Positions 31,193-42,640 of a stretch of 64,000 nt of DNA are shown here, in pieces. This DNA comes from Massariosphaeria phaeospora (Eukaryota; Ascomycota; Dothideomycetes; Pleosporales): contig JAADJZ010000005.1 of assembly GCA_011032825.1 (NCBI GenBank), forward strand, positions 5,001-69,000. Direction: 5' to 3'. How positions within the stretch are numbered: the first letter of the stretch is position 1; every line of letters begins with the position of its first letter. The notes beneath the pieces are model-generated. The model saw only the letters and a program-made list of their open reading frames with translations. It had not been told where the DNA came from and did not search any database. The position numbers and the translations under genes were made by a program.

Positions 31193-32685
31193 ATATGAAG
31201 CTGCGGACTGCGGCATGGGATGGGATGCAGAAGAGAACCCGCATGCATTACACCTGAGATACGCATTAGAGACCGTGGTCTGGCTTACTATATTTCGCCC
31301 CCCCTTCCTCTCTCCATGTCTCTGTGTGTCTCTCTCTCTTGTTCTCTTTCTCTCTCTACGCTACCGTCGACGAGACAAGATGAAATAAGATAAGACAGAT
31401 ACACATAGCCCTAGTAGATAGACCGATCAAAAAAAAAAAAAACGAATAAAGCTACGCTACGCTACGCTTATAATATGAAATCTTCAACTCGTGTATTCTT
31501 GATCTCGTTCTTCGTTTGTTCTTCCTTGCTTCGTTTTGTTCGTAGAAGAATCCATCCTGTGCTAACTCACTTATATCCTTTACCATGTCTATAATAGAGC
31601 TACTGCCAACGAGTGTTTACTTCTTGTAAATGCACCCTAGGTGGGTGGCTTGGTAGCTTGCGCGGAGATGGAAAATATAGCTTGCGGCGCGCTAAGAAGG
31701 TACGAGGTACAAGGACGCGTGTATATAGTTATGTTGCTCTCTCTCTTGCTATGTAGCTCTCTCTTATCTCGCCTATCTGTCTTCCCTATTATCTTGCTCC
31801 CTCTCGGCTTTATCTTGCGTATTATCTCGCTCTCTCTATATCGCTCTCTCTCTCGCGTTAGCCTATCTATTATTAATTTCGCAATTCTCTTCTTCTGTAA
31901 ACAACGTATATATACTAATTTATATAAAGTAGGTAGATAGAGGTAGGTAATAGAGATGCGAAAATAGTAATAGGTAAGATAGGTAACGTTAATAACAAAG
32001 TAAATTTGCTTTATATAGAGAGGTAGAAGTAGAAGTAGTAGTTTAATATAGGTGTAAGCGTAGAGTGCTTTTTCTCTTTTTCTTTCTCTCTCTCTTTCTC
32101 TCTTTCTACATCTAATTCCTCTACTTCTAACTACTTCTTAAAATATATCTATTCTCTTTTTCTATCTACACTAACCTTAATCTTACTATTATTACAACAG
32201 CTACGTATACCGTAAACAAACTAATAAATAATCTTACTTAGCAAATATACACGCTGCTTCTTGCTACTTTCCTCCCTAGTAGTCTGTCTACAGGTACTAG
32301 GTTCGCCCGTTTACTTCGCCCGTTCAGTTCGCCCGTTCACTTCAGAGTAGTTCCGTTCACTCCATGTCCACAACACACGCAAACTTAGCACTGTCTAATT
32401 CACTTCAAGATTCTCCAACCTAGTTAAGTAGCAAGTACAGCGTCCGCTCCCGAGCTTAACTTAGAGAGCCCTGCAACCTGGGTTTCATATGCTTGATAAC
32501 GCAAGCAAGCAGGAAGTTACCTGAAGGCGTCCTAGGGTAAGAGTATTCATTCACTGCTTGTCGCGCGTGGATGTACACTGGGAGTGGCTCGGTGGGTCGG
32601 TGGCGCGGAGATGGAGCAGGTGGCTCGCGGCGCGCTGAGGTGCGGCGAGGACGCGTTACATTGCCCATCTCGCGCTCTCTCGCTC
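31193..32685. other. Low-complexity intergenic region with a degraded duplicate
   Basis: Pyrimidine-rich and AT-rich DNA without a gene. Positions about 31625-31735 resemble about 32565-32660 with many G-to-A and C-to-T differences (shared GGCGGAGATGG-like and GCGCGCTRAG words), so it looks like a mutated copy of the 3' region of the adjacent NLR gene. A run of 13-bp TTCGCCCGTT-type repeats is at about 32303-32345. A 14-A tract is near 31428. Confidence 0.5.
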
Positions 32686-33856
32686 TCAGTTTTTCGCGCC
32701 CCAGCCTTTCACCCATGTCGCCAAGTCGCCCCCTCTCGCGCCCCAGCCTGTCTCCGTCACCAAGCCGACCCCATCTCGTCCATCATAGCGCTCTCTTGCT
32801 CTCTCTGGCCTACGCTTTGTTTTCGCTAGTGCTCTATCTAGTAGTTCTACCACTGTCGTATGTCCTTGTTCTACTGCTATCGCCCTTGCAGATGTACCCC
32901 AGTACTGAGATCGAGGGTTTGCCCCTTTGCTGAGCAACAGCTGTACGATTTTGGCATAGCCCTCTGCTGCTGCTAGGCACAGAGCATTAGAGCCAAAAGC
33001 TCCACTTCGCAAGGCCTCCGGAGCTTCCTCGGCTCCGTTATATTCATGATTGATCTGTGCTCCGCGCTCTAGGAGGAGTTGCACAATTGATTCATGGCCG
33101 CCTTGGGCGGCGGATCCCAGCGCTGAGAGACTCCAACGATAAATTTCTCCGATCCATTTACATCCTCTGTTGATATTTGCGCCATTGTTAAGAAGTAATA
33201 TGACCATCGAAGTTCTGCCTTGGAAGGCGGCTTGGGCCAAGGCCCTCTGGCCTTTATCATTCTCGAAGTCAACCTCAGCACCTCGGTCAATAAGAAGCTG
33301 GGCAACTGAATTATAACCTCCAGCAGCAGCTAAGAATAGTGCAGTATGTCCTTACAGGTTTCTAGCGTGGACGTTTGCACCTTGGTTAATAAGGAGCTGT
33401 GCAACTGACTTGTTACTTTGAGATGCAGCTTCAGACAGTGCAGTAAATCCTTTTGAGTTTCTGACGTGAACGTTTGCACCTTGGTCAATAAGGAGCTGTG
33501 CAACCGACTCATGACCGTTATAAGCAGCTTCAGACAGTGCAGTACATCCATGTGAGTCTATGGCGTGAACGTCTGCACCGCTGTCGAGCAAAAGGCAGAC
33601 TACACCCTCATAACCCTGTCTTGCGGCAGCATGTAAAGCGTTGCTGCTGTGTCCAGAAGAGCCTGTCGCTGCAGTGTCCACATTCGCGCCATTTTGAAGG
33701 AGAAGTCGCACTACAGCTTCATGTCCTGTCCCCGCTGCTATACATAACGCGGTTTTTGTATTGCCCGAAGGAGATTTTCTTCGTCTTTCCAGGTTTGCGC
33801 CGCTCTCTATTAGCCATCTCACTGCAAGTTCGTCTCCTTTTGCCACAGTTGCTATC

Positions 33857-36800
33857 AATCAAATCAGTCAGGCCGAGGCCTCTGGCCTGATTTGACTGGT
33901 GTTTTCAAGAGAGGTGAATTGAATTGATTGACTGACTAATCAACAACTCTCGGCCTGATTGAGATCGGATTGATAGACTGCAAACAGATTGATAGACTGT
34001 AATCCAAATAGCGGAAATTGCCGGCAGATGGGAGGGAGGTTAGATTTGTATGAGATTGCCTAGGCGCTATTACCCCAGTCCTATATACTGTACAATTGAT
34101 CGATTGCCTCTTCAGTAAGCGGAGTTGTAGCTCTATCTTTGAAGCCAGCCCTGAGCCAGCATCGTACACAGTGAATTGCCGCGAGTAATTGAGGCGACAG
34201 AGCTCTACGCTTTGGCTCTAGGAGATCGCCGACCTCACTAAACATACGTTCACACTCACAGCTAGATGCCGGAATTGATAGTACGTCAATAGCCAGCTGG
34301 CTGAGGTTGGGATAGAGCTGCTTCATGCCTATCCAATAGGCAATCGGGTCAATTGAATGGGGGTGATCCGATGGGAGATGAGGCTCTCGTCTCCAAAGCT
34401 CGTACTCGTCACTGCTATCGGCAACTGCTCTGCCTTGTACCGGATTTGTGAGCAGATCAATGCTTGCCTGTATATATGATACCTTGACTTTCTTGCGTGG
34501 GCGTTCCAAATCTAGAGTCTCCTTCGGCTTGTACTCACTCCATAGCGCCTGAAAAGCAGCATCTGATAAGGCAATCCAGCCGGGTTGATCTGCCCATGAG
34601 TTTTGACAGTAGAACTTCGTGTTTGGGTGCAGTATTGTAGCGGCGTAGTACGCTGGTGAGTCATCAAGTTTCTCCTAGTACTTTTGAAGCTTTTGCCACG
34701 CTGCGCGTACGTTGATAGCTAGATGATCCTCTGGCGAGTCCGCCTGGTTGTAATTGACGCTCTCGTATTGCTGCGCAATCTGCTCGTAGGTGTTGAGTAC
34801 GTACTCAAAGGTAGGGATAACGTCATGTAGCGCACCAAATCTTCCACTGTTGCCTCTGCCTTCAAGGCGCTTTGTAGCAACCTTCAACGGCTGTAGAACC
34901 TCAATGTACTGAGTAATAACACCCCAATCTGCTGCGCTCAATCCAGTTGACGTCATCCACGCCGGAGACTCAGCTATCTGATTCCCGCGGGCAGAGGCGT
35001 ACGCAGCGGCCGTACGCGTATTCTCGATATGGTACTGTATGTAGGCATCAAGCGGATTCTTAAGCCTCTCGACGGCTCGCTCAAACGCAGAGCAGAAGGA
35101 GTTCCATCTAGTTACTACTGGCTTGATCGGCTCAATCTGTTTATATGGCTCCTGTTGAGCCTCTGCCTCCTTGCGTACAAAGCTGTACAGCAAATCGTAC
35201 TGTTGAGGTGTTTTGATGTAGTGGAGAACATCTATGAGAACACCTAGCGGGCCATGTTTGCGCCAATCTAGCAACAATCTCTCCTCAAGCGCATGCTGAG
35301 TCTCCTCGTTTTCAAAGGCCTCTTTATTCACCCCAAACATGATTGTTTGCCCTATAAGATTGAGGGTGTGGGGGCCGCAGCGGAGTCGCCGGTGATCTGC
35401 ATCAAAGCTATACACCTTCGCCAAATAATCCACGGCAGTGTTGTTATTGCCTGCGTTATCTAAAATGAAGTATCTTATCTTTTTAGAGTGAATATTGAAG
35501 CTCCGGAGAGTCTCCTGTATTACTAGAGCAATCTTTTCACCTGTGTGGGCACCAGATAGCTGTGGGAGAGAAATCGGGAGATCTTGGATGCGACCCGCCG
35601 AATCCGCGTAGTGAGCAACAACACCAAGATAGCCTTTCTTGCCTCCTTTTACAGTCCAGCCGTCAAACGATAGGTGTATTTTACTCAGCGCGTTCGACAG
35701 GTCCTCTATTACTTGGGGTTGTAGGTGATTGAACAGTCGCATTGTATATCTAGCCACACTTTGATGATTCTTCCATAGCGCCCCGAGGGCCTCCGGATTA
35801 GCCATCTGCAGCAGATTCCTAAAAGCAGGCGTCTCAAACTCCCTCAGAGGGTGATTGTTTGCCACTAGCTACTCAATAGCTGCTATTCGAAACCTCTGTA
35901 CGTCAAAGTTGCCCAGCGCGTTGCCTACTGCCTGCGGGATGACGATGCCGCTGTGTATGAGTTGCTGTATTGTACGCTGGCCACCTGGCAAAGGTGCCTC
36001 CATCCGCTCGCCCGACGGCGTGAGGTTGTGGCCTCGTTTTTTGGCCTGTAGATGAGCTGCAGCAGATGAAGTTGATGTACTGACGTCGTACAACCCACCG
36101 CCTCCCCGGTCTATCGTTTTATCTCTATGGCAGTACGCGCACACGAAAAATATCCGCTCAGGGGCCCGGCGGAGGCATACGCGATAGCCATGACGATAAA
36201 TCCACGACTTCCGGTGTTTCTGTGTACGCAGCGGCGCCATATAGTCGGGCAACCGATCCCAGTCAATCCCATTAAAGTTATCTTCAAATCGTGCGTCGAG
36301 AGCTTCGTCGGGGGCAGGCAATTCACCCTCTGTAGCGGATGGGGCGACTGAGGTTGCAGCGGGTGCAGGCGATGGATCACGGCGCTCACGCATCTCCACT
36401 TCGAAAGTTTGGGTACTCTGCGTATCGGCGGCGGCAGCTGCGGCGGCAGCGCGCCCACGGCGGCGAGTGGGACGTTGGCTCATTGTAAATACGGCTAACA
36501 AAGTGAATGGGGGCAATTGACAGTGATGGGCGAAAATTTGCGGGTGCAGAGTACTCAGGGGCGTGCGCTACACTAGTTGACTCGTACGCCTGCCAATCGG
36601 GGGCCAAAACAAACACCAGAAATCCTATCACGAACTCGCCATACGCCAATCTCTACAGCCTCAAAAACGGCCCCATCTGTACGAGTGCTATATGGGCCCT
36701 TTGGCTAACTCAGATCTCTGATAGAAAAAACAATCAATCCGTTTCTAACTTTCCAATCAGGCTGGCCATCACTGATTGATTTGACTGCAAAAAATCAAGA

Positions 36801-36868
36801 GAGTGAATTGATTTGATTGACTTATTACATAATCAATCAATCAATCAGTCGACTGCAACGAGACTGAT
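33857..36868 (-). mobile_element. hAT transposon (hAT-B) inserted in the NLR gene
   Basis: Lies between the linker and the ankyrin repeats of the NLR gene. Both ends are rich in AATCAATC words. The left end starts CAATCAAATCAGTC; the right end, reverse-complemented, starts CAATCAGTCTCG, giving imperfect terminal inverted repeats. I could not match a clean 8-bp target duplication. It contains one transposase frame on the minus strand. Confidence 0.85.
34081..36483 (-). pseudogene. hAT-B transposase with two TAG codons
   Basis: A single frame of about 800 codons from ATG 36483 (MSQRPTRRRG) to 34081. It has an Ala-rich N terminus and a BED zinc finger (WIYRHGYRV ... VCAYCHRDK ... HLQAKKRGH). 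The catalytic core has SFDGWTV and LDNAGNNNT. The C-terminal dimerisation motif is LSIPASSCECERMFS, ending VRCW. The frame is interrupted only by TAG at 35871-35869 (context AAIE*LVANN, where relatives including hAT-A have TGG) and TAG at 34677-34675 (context LQKY*EKLDD). No other damage is seen. Two substitutions account for its loss of function. Confidence 0.9.
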
Positions 36869-38813
36869 TGTTAGCATCTGTGCCTTTTGCTGCGAAGGTA
36901 GATAACAACGTTTCGCCGGAATGATTCGTTGCTTCCAGACCGACTCCGGCTTTTACCAAAAGCTGAAAGGCCTCTTTGATTTTGTAGTCTAACGCGGTAT
37001 AAACCGCCCTCCATCCATGTGGGTCCCGCTGCTCTACTGCTTGCTTGCGCCCAACAGACTGCTTTAGCTCTCGCTCGAGAATCGCCTGGAGCCATGTTAA
37101 AGGGCAAGGTTCTAGCAATAACGGTACCTCCAGGAGTGGTATTTTGTGATATGTACGCAGTAGTTTGCTCGTGGGCAAAATATCATTGGTCGTCGTTAAA
37201 TTAGAATGCCACCAGTTGCGGAAAAGTTTCGTGTCGTCCAGAAAGAATGGCCCATAGGCTCGATATAGCTCATGTGCAAGTTGTCCGCTGTTAATAAGAT
37301 GGAAATCCAAGTGAAGGATGGCGTATTCTAGCAGGGGGTCATCTTCTGGACAAGCTTCTACCCATGGTGCATGTTGTAGCGTACTGCATAGTAAACACAC
37401 AACACAGACACGGGCCATCTCCAGATGAGCGTGTTCTGCTTTGATTCGAGCGTCTTCCAGGACTGGATCGTCGTCAGGCTCTTCCCGCAGGAGGTAATCA
37501 CGTGCTGACGCATGAATGAGCTCGACACTCGTGCCTTGTTATTTTAGTAGTGAGACAGCTATCCCATCTCGGATATTTCGTTCTTTGCGCAGTCCGGCTG
37601 AGGACGTCATTAGCCCAGTAGCTGATCCTAATTGTTCCAGAGAAAGAGGAGTCTCGGCCATGGTCACCCATCGCAAAATCTTGAAACTAGTGGCGCGGTG
37701 CGCTTTCGGTATTCGAAGTATGATCTGGTTGTATACTGCGTGAAGGCCGACTGGTAATTTGTCGAGAGCTGTCAAAACCTGACTGCAAGTGGTCTGTCGA
37801 ACCAATTCCGTCATGGCGAAGCCGACCCACAGGAATGTTCCTTTCGCCCTTTCTATAAAGGTGGTCTGAATATGCTCGTGGGGTTCCTGGTTGAATCCAT
37901 CTAGGCTGGACAATTCCAGAACTCGAGCATGAATGAACTGCTTGACATCATTCTTCACAGCATCGTCATTGTCGATATCCAGATTGATTTTTTTACATCG
38001 ATGAATTCCGCCCAAGCGATGGATGTGACGACTGACAATCACTAGCTTGAAGCCGGTCTGAGCAGCCGAGGGGATATCTGGTGAAAATATCCCGGCAATT
38101 TTGACAACAAGAAAACGTAAGCCTGCTTCGTCACATTCGTCCAGACCGTCAAGAACACAATAAATCGGGTGGAGGTCGACGTCAGTGACCATGCGTTGGA
38201 AAATGATCCAGAGAGTCTCCATAGACGACAACGTCTCTTGTATTCGCTCTCTACTCTCGAAGAACGGTTGCGTATGATTTAAGAATTCCGGCATACAGCG
38301 GAGGATTTGATGGACGAAACTTCGAAGGACGCCTGTTGTAGTGTTACGCTTTTCATCCTGAGCACTGCAGAAGTAGTATATAACGTTCGCAGTTGGACTT
38401 TTTGCAAGCTCTTCGGTGAGGAAGATGGACATCATAGTCTTGCCCTTGCCAGGGCCTCCCGAGATCCATAGCAGTGAACTACTGCCAGTGCCGTGCAGCC
38501 AGTATTGGTAGGTCGGATGTTGTGTAATCCATTCACAGGTCCCGGGAACTCGCCGCCCCTTTGTACGGGTGAGGGCCTCGCGATCGATATATGAATCAGT
38601 AAGGTAGAGAGACTGTTGGCATGCGTTGAACTCCTTGGTGCGTATATCTATTAAAATTCTGACTTATTATCATGTATGCGACGTGGATGACCTGACTTTG
38701 GTACCTTGGAGATGTTCTTTAGCTCCAATGCTCACATTGCCGAAATTTCCAACGAGATTGTGTGCACCTTGCGTTCCAGACACGGATCCTATATCAAGCT
38801 TGGAGCTTGACAT

Positions 38814-39470
38814 CGTTCGCAGGACACAGAGCTTACGTTTTCGCGAGCTCAGAGCGGAGCCTCATTGGGTGTCAGCGTAGGCTGAATGGGTGGCTGTTTT
38901 GTGGAGCAAGACCCAAGTCGGTTAGGCGGTGTGTTCACACACGGGGGAAACCTTCGTTGTAAGAAGAGTAGCAGCACTTTGCTTTGCGCTCAGGCTGACA
39001 ACACGGGCCATGGGTCGTATGTACGTCGCAAGGCTGTGCGTGGGTAAGGCTGTCCGTGGGCAACGCTCGACACAGATAGACCGGATGCGAACCGCAAGTT
39101 CGAAAACGAGCAAGAGGAGAGCAAGTATTCCAGCACCGGTCTCAGAGGCGGGACGGCGGTGCGGTTATTCATACTGGCTCTTCAGCTCAGCGCTGGGGCT
39201 ATGTAAGCAGCTCGTCCGGTGAGATGGTTGCCTCCTTTGCGCCACAATATAAGTGTAACCAATCTCACTTGAACAGTAGACGACAACCGTATAATGGCTA
39301 TCTCAACCAAGACTTTTTTCCCCACCACGTTTCGGCCTCGAAAGCTGCTGCCTCATCTTCGTCGCTCCAAATCGAATGTGGTTCCGCTATGAGCTGTTCG
39401 CGTAAACGATCTCTTCGTCGTTTCGTAACCTTGAGTCCGGGTTTCTCGCTCTCAGCCTACACGTAACATT
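38814..39470. promoter_or_regulatory. Divergent promoter region between NLR and partner gene
   Basis: The 657-bp space between the start codons of the minus-strand NLR gene (38813) and the plus-strand STAND N-terminal-domain gene (39471). Both promoters must lie here. No individual site was recognised. Confidence 0.5.
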
Positions 39471-40408
39471 ATGGCCGATCCTTTCAGCGTCGCTGCAGGC
39501 GCACTGGGTATTACCACTCTGGCAACCACCGCTCCCGGCCAACTTTCCGCGCTGATCAGTGGTTTTCGCGACGCGCCTTCCGAGATCCAGATCATCCGTA
39601 GCAATCTCGAGAATCTTCGTCGACCTCTGGCAACACTTCTGCAGCTTGTCGTCTCGGATGAGGCCAGCTCTGCCGCTACGCAGGCGGACTTCGTTCAGAT
39701 CGGGCTGGCTGACGCTGTCAACAGTTGCGCAGGCGAATGCGACAAGTTCGAGATGCAGCTGAAACGATGGACTAGACATTCCTCCGACAGTACACAGCTC
39801 AGCTTCCGGGATAAATTTCTCGTGGGCGTAGCGAAGAAGGAGAAGATTCGGACGTTCTCGACTCAACTTCAGACATGCGCGGGCACAGTTCAATTAGCTT
39901 TGGATACGATCCAACTGTGAGTACATATGCAAACGTACCTAATATGGGAAGCCTTCTGATGGCGCTCAGTCGCGTGCAGCTGCGGTCCACAACATCAAGC
40001 GAAGCTGATCGCGAAGCAACCCGGCTGCAGCTGGATGCGGTGAAGAACAAAATCCAGGAGCATTTGGAACTCATGAGAGAACAACTCGAAAATGCTACTC
40101 ATCGCGTCGAGGAGCTAGAGAATGCTCACGATGGCTCCGATGAGACAGATCAAACTATCGAAGCAGCTGAACGCCGGGCAGAAATCATCAGAGCCGGCCA
40201 GGTCTCGTGTGGCGTTGTATTTGCACAGGCGGAGTCCAGCAGAAGTGGTATCGACATTGGGAACATTTTAACGACCGATAAATCTATTGCGTTTGTAGGG
40301 TTGCCAGCAAACGCAGTAGCCAAAGTAAATTTGCGAGTGCAAGAAGTGACGACACAAGGAGGATCTACCTCACACGTCGGAGTTTTCCGCGGGGATTTGT
40401 CGTTGTAG
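39471..40408 (+). CDS. Stand-alone fungal STAND N-terminal-domain protein
   Basis: Two exons, 39471-39916 and 39970-40408 (GTGAGT..CTCAG intron, phase kept), encode 294 residues. The start MADPFSVAAGALGITTLA and the helical segment to about residue 150 match the N-terminal domain found at the head of fungal STAND proteins (PF17111-like, recalled). The middle (KNKIQEHLELMREQLENATHRVEELE) is a coiled coil. The end has a Gly/Val/Thr-rich tail (IDIGNILTTDKSIAFVGLP ... STSHVGVF) seen in many such proteins. It contains no NACHT domain. Its divergent placement next to an NLR suggests a partner or effector role, which is inference. The 3' end is tandemly duplicated just downstream. Confidence 0.75.
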
Positions 40409-40586
40409 GTAGCTTCTCAGATGCGGGACTGATAGGAACGTTTTAACGACCGATAAATCCCTTGCATTCGTAGGGTTGCCAGCAAACGCAGTAGCCAAAG
40501 TAAATTTGCGAGTGCAAGAAGTGACGACACAAGGAGGATCTACCTCAAACGTCGGTGTTTTCAGCGGGCATGTGTTGTTGTAGAAT
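40261..40586 (+). repeat. Tandem duplication of the partner gene's 3' end
   Basis: About 148 bp at 40261-40408, the last exon's end including the stop, recurs at 40437-40582, offset by 176 bp with a few substitutions. The second copy is in a different frame and lies after the stop codon, so it is not translated with the gene as annotated. Confidence 0.9.
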
Positions 40587-41568
40587 GTCGAAAGAGTTAC
40601 ACTCGTGTGACGTACAGCTCGCTTAAGAGTCAATCTTGGCAGCCCCGCACTCACGTGACAGAACCTCTCGCATCTCTATTGTTACAGGTACGATGTGCTA
40701 TAGAAGAAAAGAGGTGTTTCACTAACGACCGAACGAGACCTAACGGCGGGCTTAGCTCAGCTCCTACTAAATCCCCTAAGCACATTTCTCGGAACGGAGC
40801 TCCTGGAGCTAGGATCGTTTATTTTGCGCTTAGCGGGGAGAGTACGCCATGTGGTAGGAAATCTTAGATTTACGATGACATATGCGGCGGCTGTGCGATT
40901 GCGTGTAAGGAGCAAGGAGGAAGGAAGAGAGTAGGAGGGAGGAACGTGTGCTCGCGGGCGATGTATCTAGTTGGTAATGCACAGGCAGTACTTTCAAGGT
41001 CACTACTCACTCCATGACGTAATTAACATAAGCAATACTCCAGGCATAACCGGCAACAGCAGCACAACACAAAAGTACCTACCCACCCTAAACTTTTCCC
41101 CTCCCAATTATTCTGTTTTCGTTTCCGTGAGGATATACGGAGTGAGCATCGTCAACGCGGAGAAACGCGACGCTGTAACTATCACTGTTTACCCGAGGGC
41201 GATCAACGCTGATTGGCTAGAACGTAGCGCAGCCCGAAGAAGTTTAAATTGGGGCTAGTTCCGATCGGCTAGGGGTAGTGGATCCGGGTCGTTTCGTTGG
41301 TGCGTGTGTGGTCCGCGCTCAAGCTTGCGCGTCGTCATTGATGTCACGAGTCTAGACTTTGGACGCGAGTAATAATGATGGCAATGTATGGACAGGTACC
41401 TAGGAAGGTACGCTTAGACGTAACTTAGGTTAACTTGACCGTGCGATACGCGGCTATCGATGATGAGGTGGCTGGTCGATTGACGCTTGTGCAGGTACAA
41501 GAAAGGGGAACTCTGGGGCAGCCTACATAGAGTGCTTGCCATGCTGGAGAACGGGTGTCGCGTCTGAT
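40587..41568. other. Intergenic region
   Basis: No supported gene. Probably 3' flank of the STAND-domain gene and promoter of the DUF5872-like gene. Confidence 0.5.
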
Positions 41569-42640
41569 ATGCTTTCTATTGTTCGCGTCGTGAGCAACCA
41601 GCAACTTACCCGGAGACTGCCACAGACACTCTCGAATCTACGTCGATTCTGCGCAGTGTCTCGAGTCGCGATGCCGTCCAAAGACAAATATACGGATCCG
41701 GAGCTCCGAGACGAAGTGAAGGAGGAGATACACCAGAGTGACAAAGGGGGCGCGCCAGGACAGTGGTCTGCCAGGAAGGTACGGGGACACTTGCCCCGGT
41801 TGAGACATTCATGTAGCTGACATCCAGTCGCAGGCGCAAATGATGGCATCCGAATACAAAAAGCGCGGGGGAGGATACAATACCGAGAAGAAAGACAAGG
41901 ATCAAGATCAAAAGCATCTTGATGACTGGACGAAAGAGGAATGGCAGACCAAGGAAGGAAGCGGTCATGCGAAACAAGACGATGGCACTGAGAAACGATA
42001 CCTACCAAAGAAGGCCTGGGAACAGATGAGCGAGAAAGAGAAGGTAGAAACCGAACACAAGAAGCAGCAAGGTGGTAAAGAAGGGAAACAGCACGTTGCG
42101 AACACCCCAGAGGCGAAAGAAGCTAGAAAGCAAGCCAGCAAAGACGCAGCCCACGATATCGATAGTAGGAAGAATTTAATGGACTGCACTCAGCATTGGG
42201 AGGATGCGGTCCAACAACGAGCTGACAAGGATGAGCTTGACAAGTCAGAAGCTGACGACGACAAGAGCGGGGACGACGCGGAAGGCTCGGAGCACTCGGC
42301 GTCAGCTCAGAGCGGAGACGAAACGAAACAGCAGAACCCCAAAAAGCGAGGGCGCGGTTCAACACAGAATGGAGCTGCGAAGAAGCAGAAGAAAGGTGAT
42401 AGGAAAGGCGAGCCCAACGGGACGGCTGGCAGTACGAAGCGTGTGCCAAAGTAGGGCCAGCGGGTTCAATGGAAAGCGCCGTCAGGGTTCGTCAATGGAG
42501 AGGTAGTTGAGGTGGCTTACGAAGAGAAGACGGTAGAGGGGAAGGCAGTTAAGGCGGGCAGTGAGGACCCTCGGGTGGTTCTCAGGAGCAGTTCGTCTGG
42601 CAGGGTTGCCGTGCACAAGCTAGGAGCAGTGTACTTTTGA
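41569..42640 (+). pseudogene. DUF5872-like / HVA1-TUDOR protein, one internal TAG
   Basis: Exon 1 from 41569 (or 41536) to 41778 and exon 2 from 41834; the GTACGG..GCAG intron is in phase. The conserved core KYTDPELRDEVKEEI ... GAPGQWSARK / AQMMASEYKKRGG is a fungal/protist domain I recall as DUF5872. A Lys/Glu-rich disordered region with RYLPKKAWEQMSEKE follows. TAG at 42452-42454 ends the visible frame, but the same frame continues to TGA at 42638-42640. That tail (VQWKAPSGFVNGEVVEV ... DPRVVLRSSSSG ... VHK) is a typical HVA1/TUDOR-like domain. So either the gene is truncated by one substitution or the stop is read through. The N terminus (RRLPQTLSNLRRFCAVSR) resembles a mitochondrial presequence; an internal start at 41671 (MPSKDKY) would remove it. 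Confidence 0.75.

Larger units (their letters stand above)
32686..38813 (-). pseudogene. NLR-type NACHT-ankyrin gene split by a hAT element
   Basis: STAND-class fungal NLR, a likely heterokaryon-incompatibility or immune receptor, read right to left. Start ATG 38813 (MSSSKLDIGS...GNFGNVSIGAKE). Proposed 42-nt intron 38704-38663. Then EFNACQQSLYLTD and the P-loop GGPGKGKT (about 38450). Walker B is VLDGLDECDE and sensor is KLVIVSRH. A winged-helix-like region leads to VELIHASARDYLL. After a linker, the gene resumes beyond the hAT insertion (33858) with at least eight ankyrin-type repeats (such as ALHAAARQGYEGVVCLLLDSG) to 32686. The frame is broken by TAA at 37541-37539 (context LLK*QGTSV), by the hAT element at about 36868-33857, and by TAA at 33354-33352 (context ARNL*GHTA). 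Otherwise the frame is preserved. It was clearly functional in a recent ancestor. Confidence 0.85.

Noticed and set aside
32571..32933. Plus-strand frames with Ser/Arg/Pro repeats
   Set aside because: Antisense of the NLR gene's C-terminal region and its pyrimidine-rich flank.
33857..36868. Clean 8-bp target duplication for hAT-B
   Set aside because: The flanks (GTTGCTAT and TTAGCATC) are similar but not matching; I do not claim a duplication.
41778..42454. Intron removing the TAG at 42452
   Set aside because: The only GT..AG pair spanning it (GTAGGGCCAG) is 10 nt, too short to be an intron.
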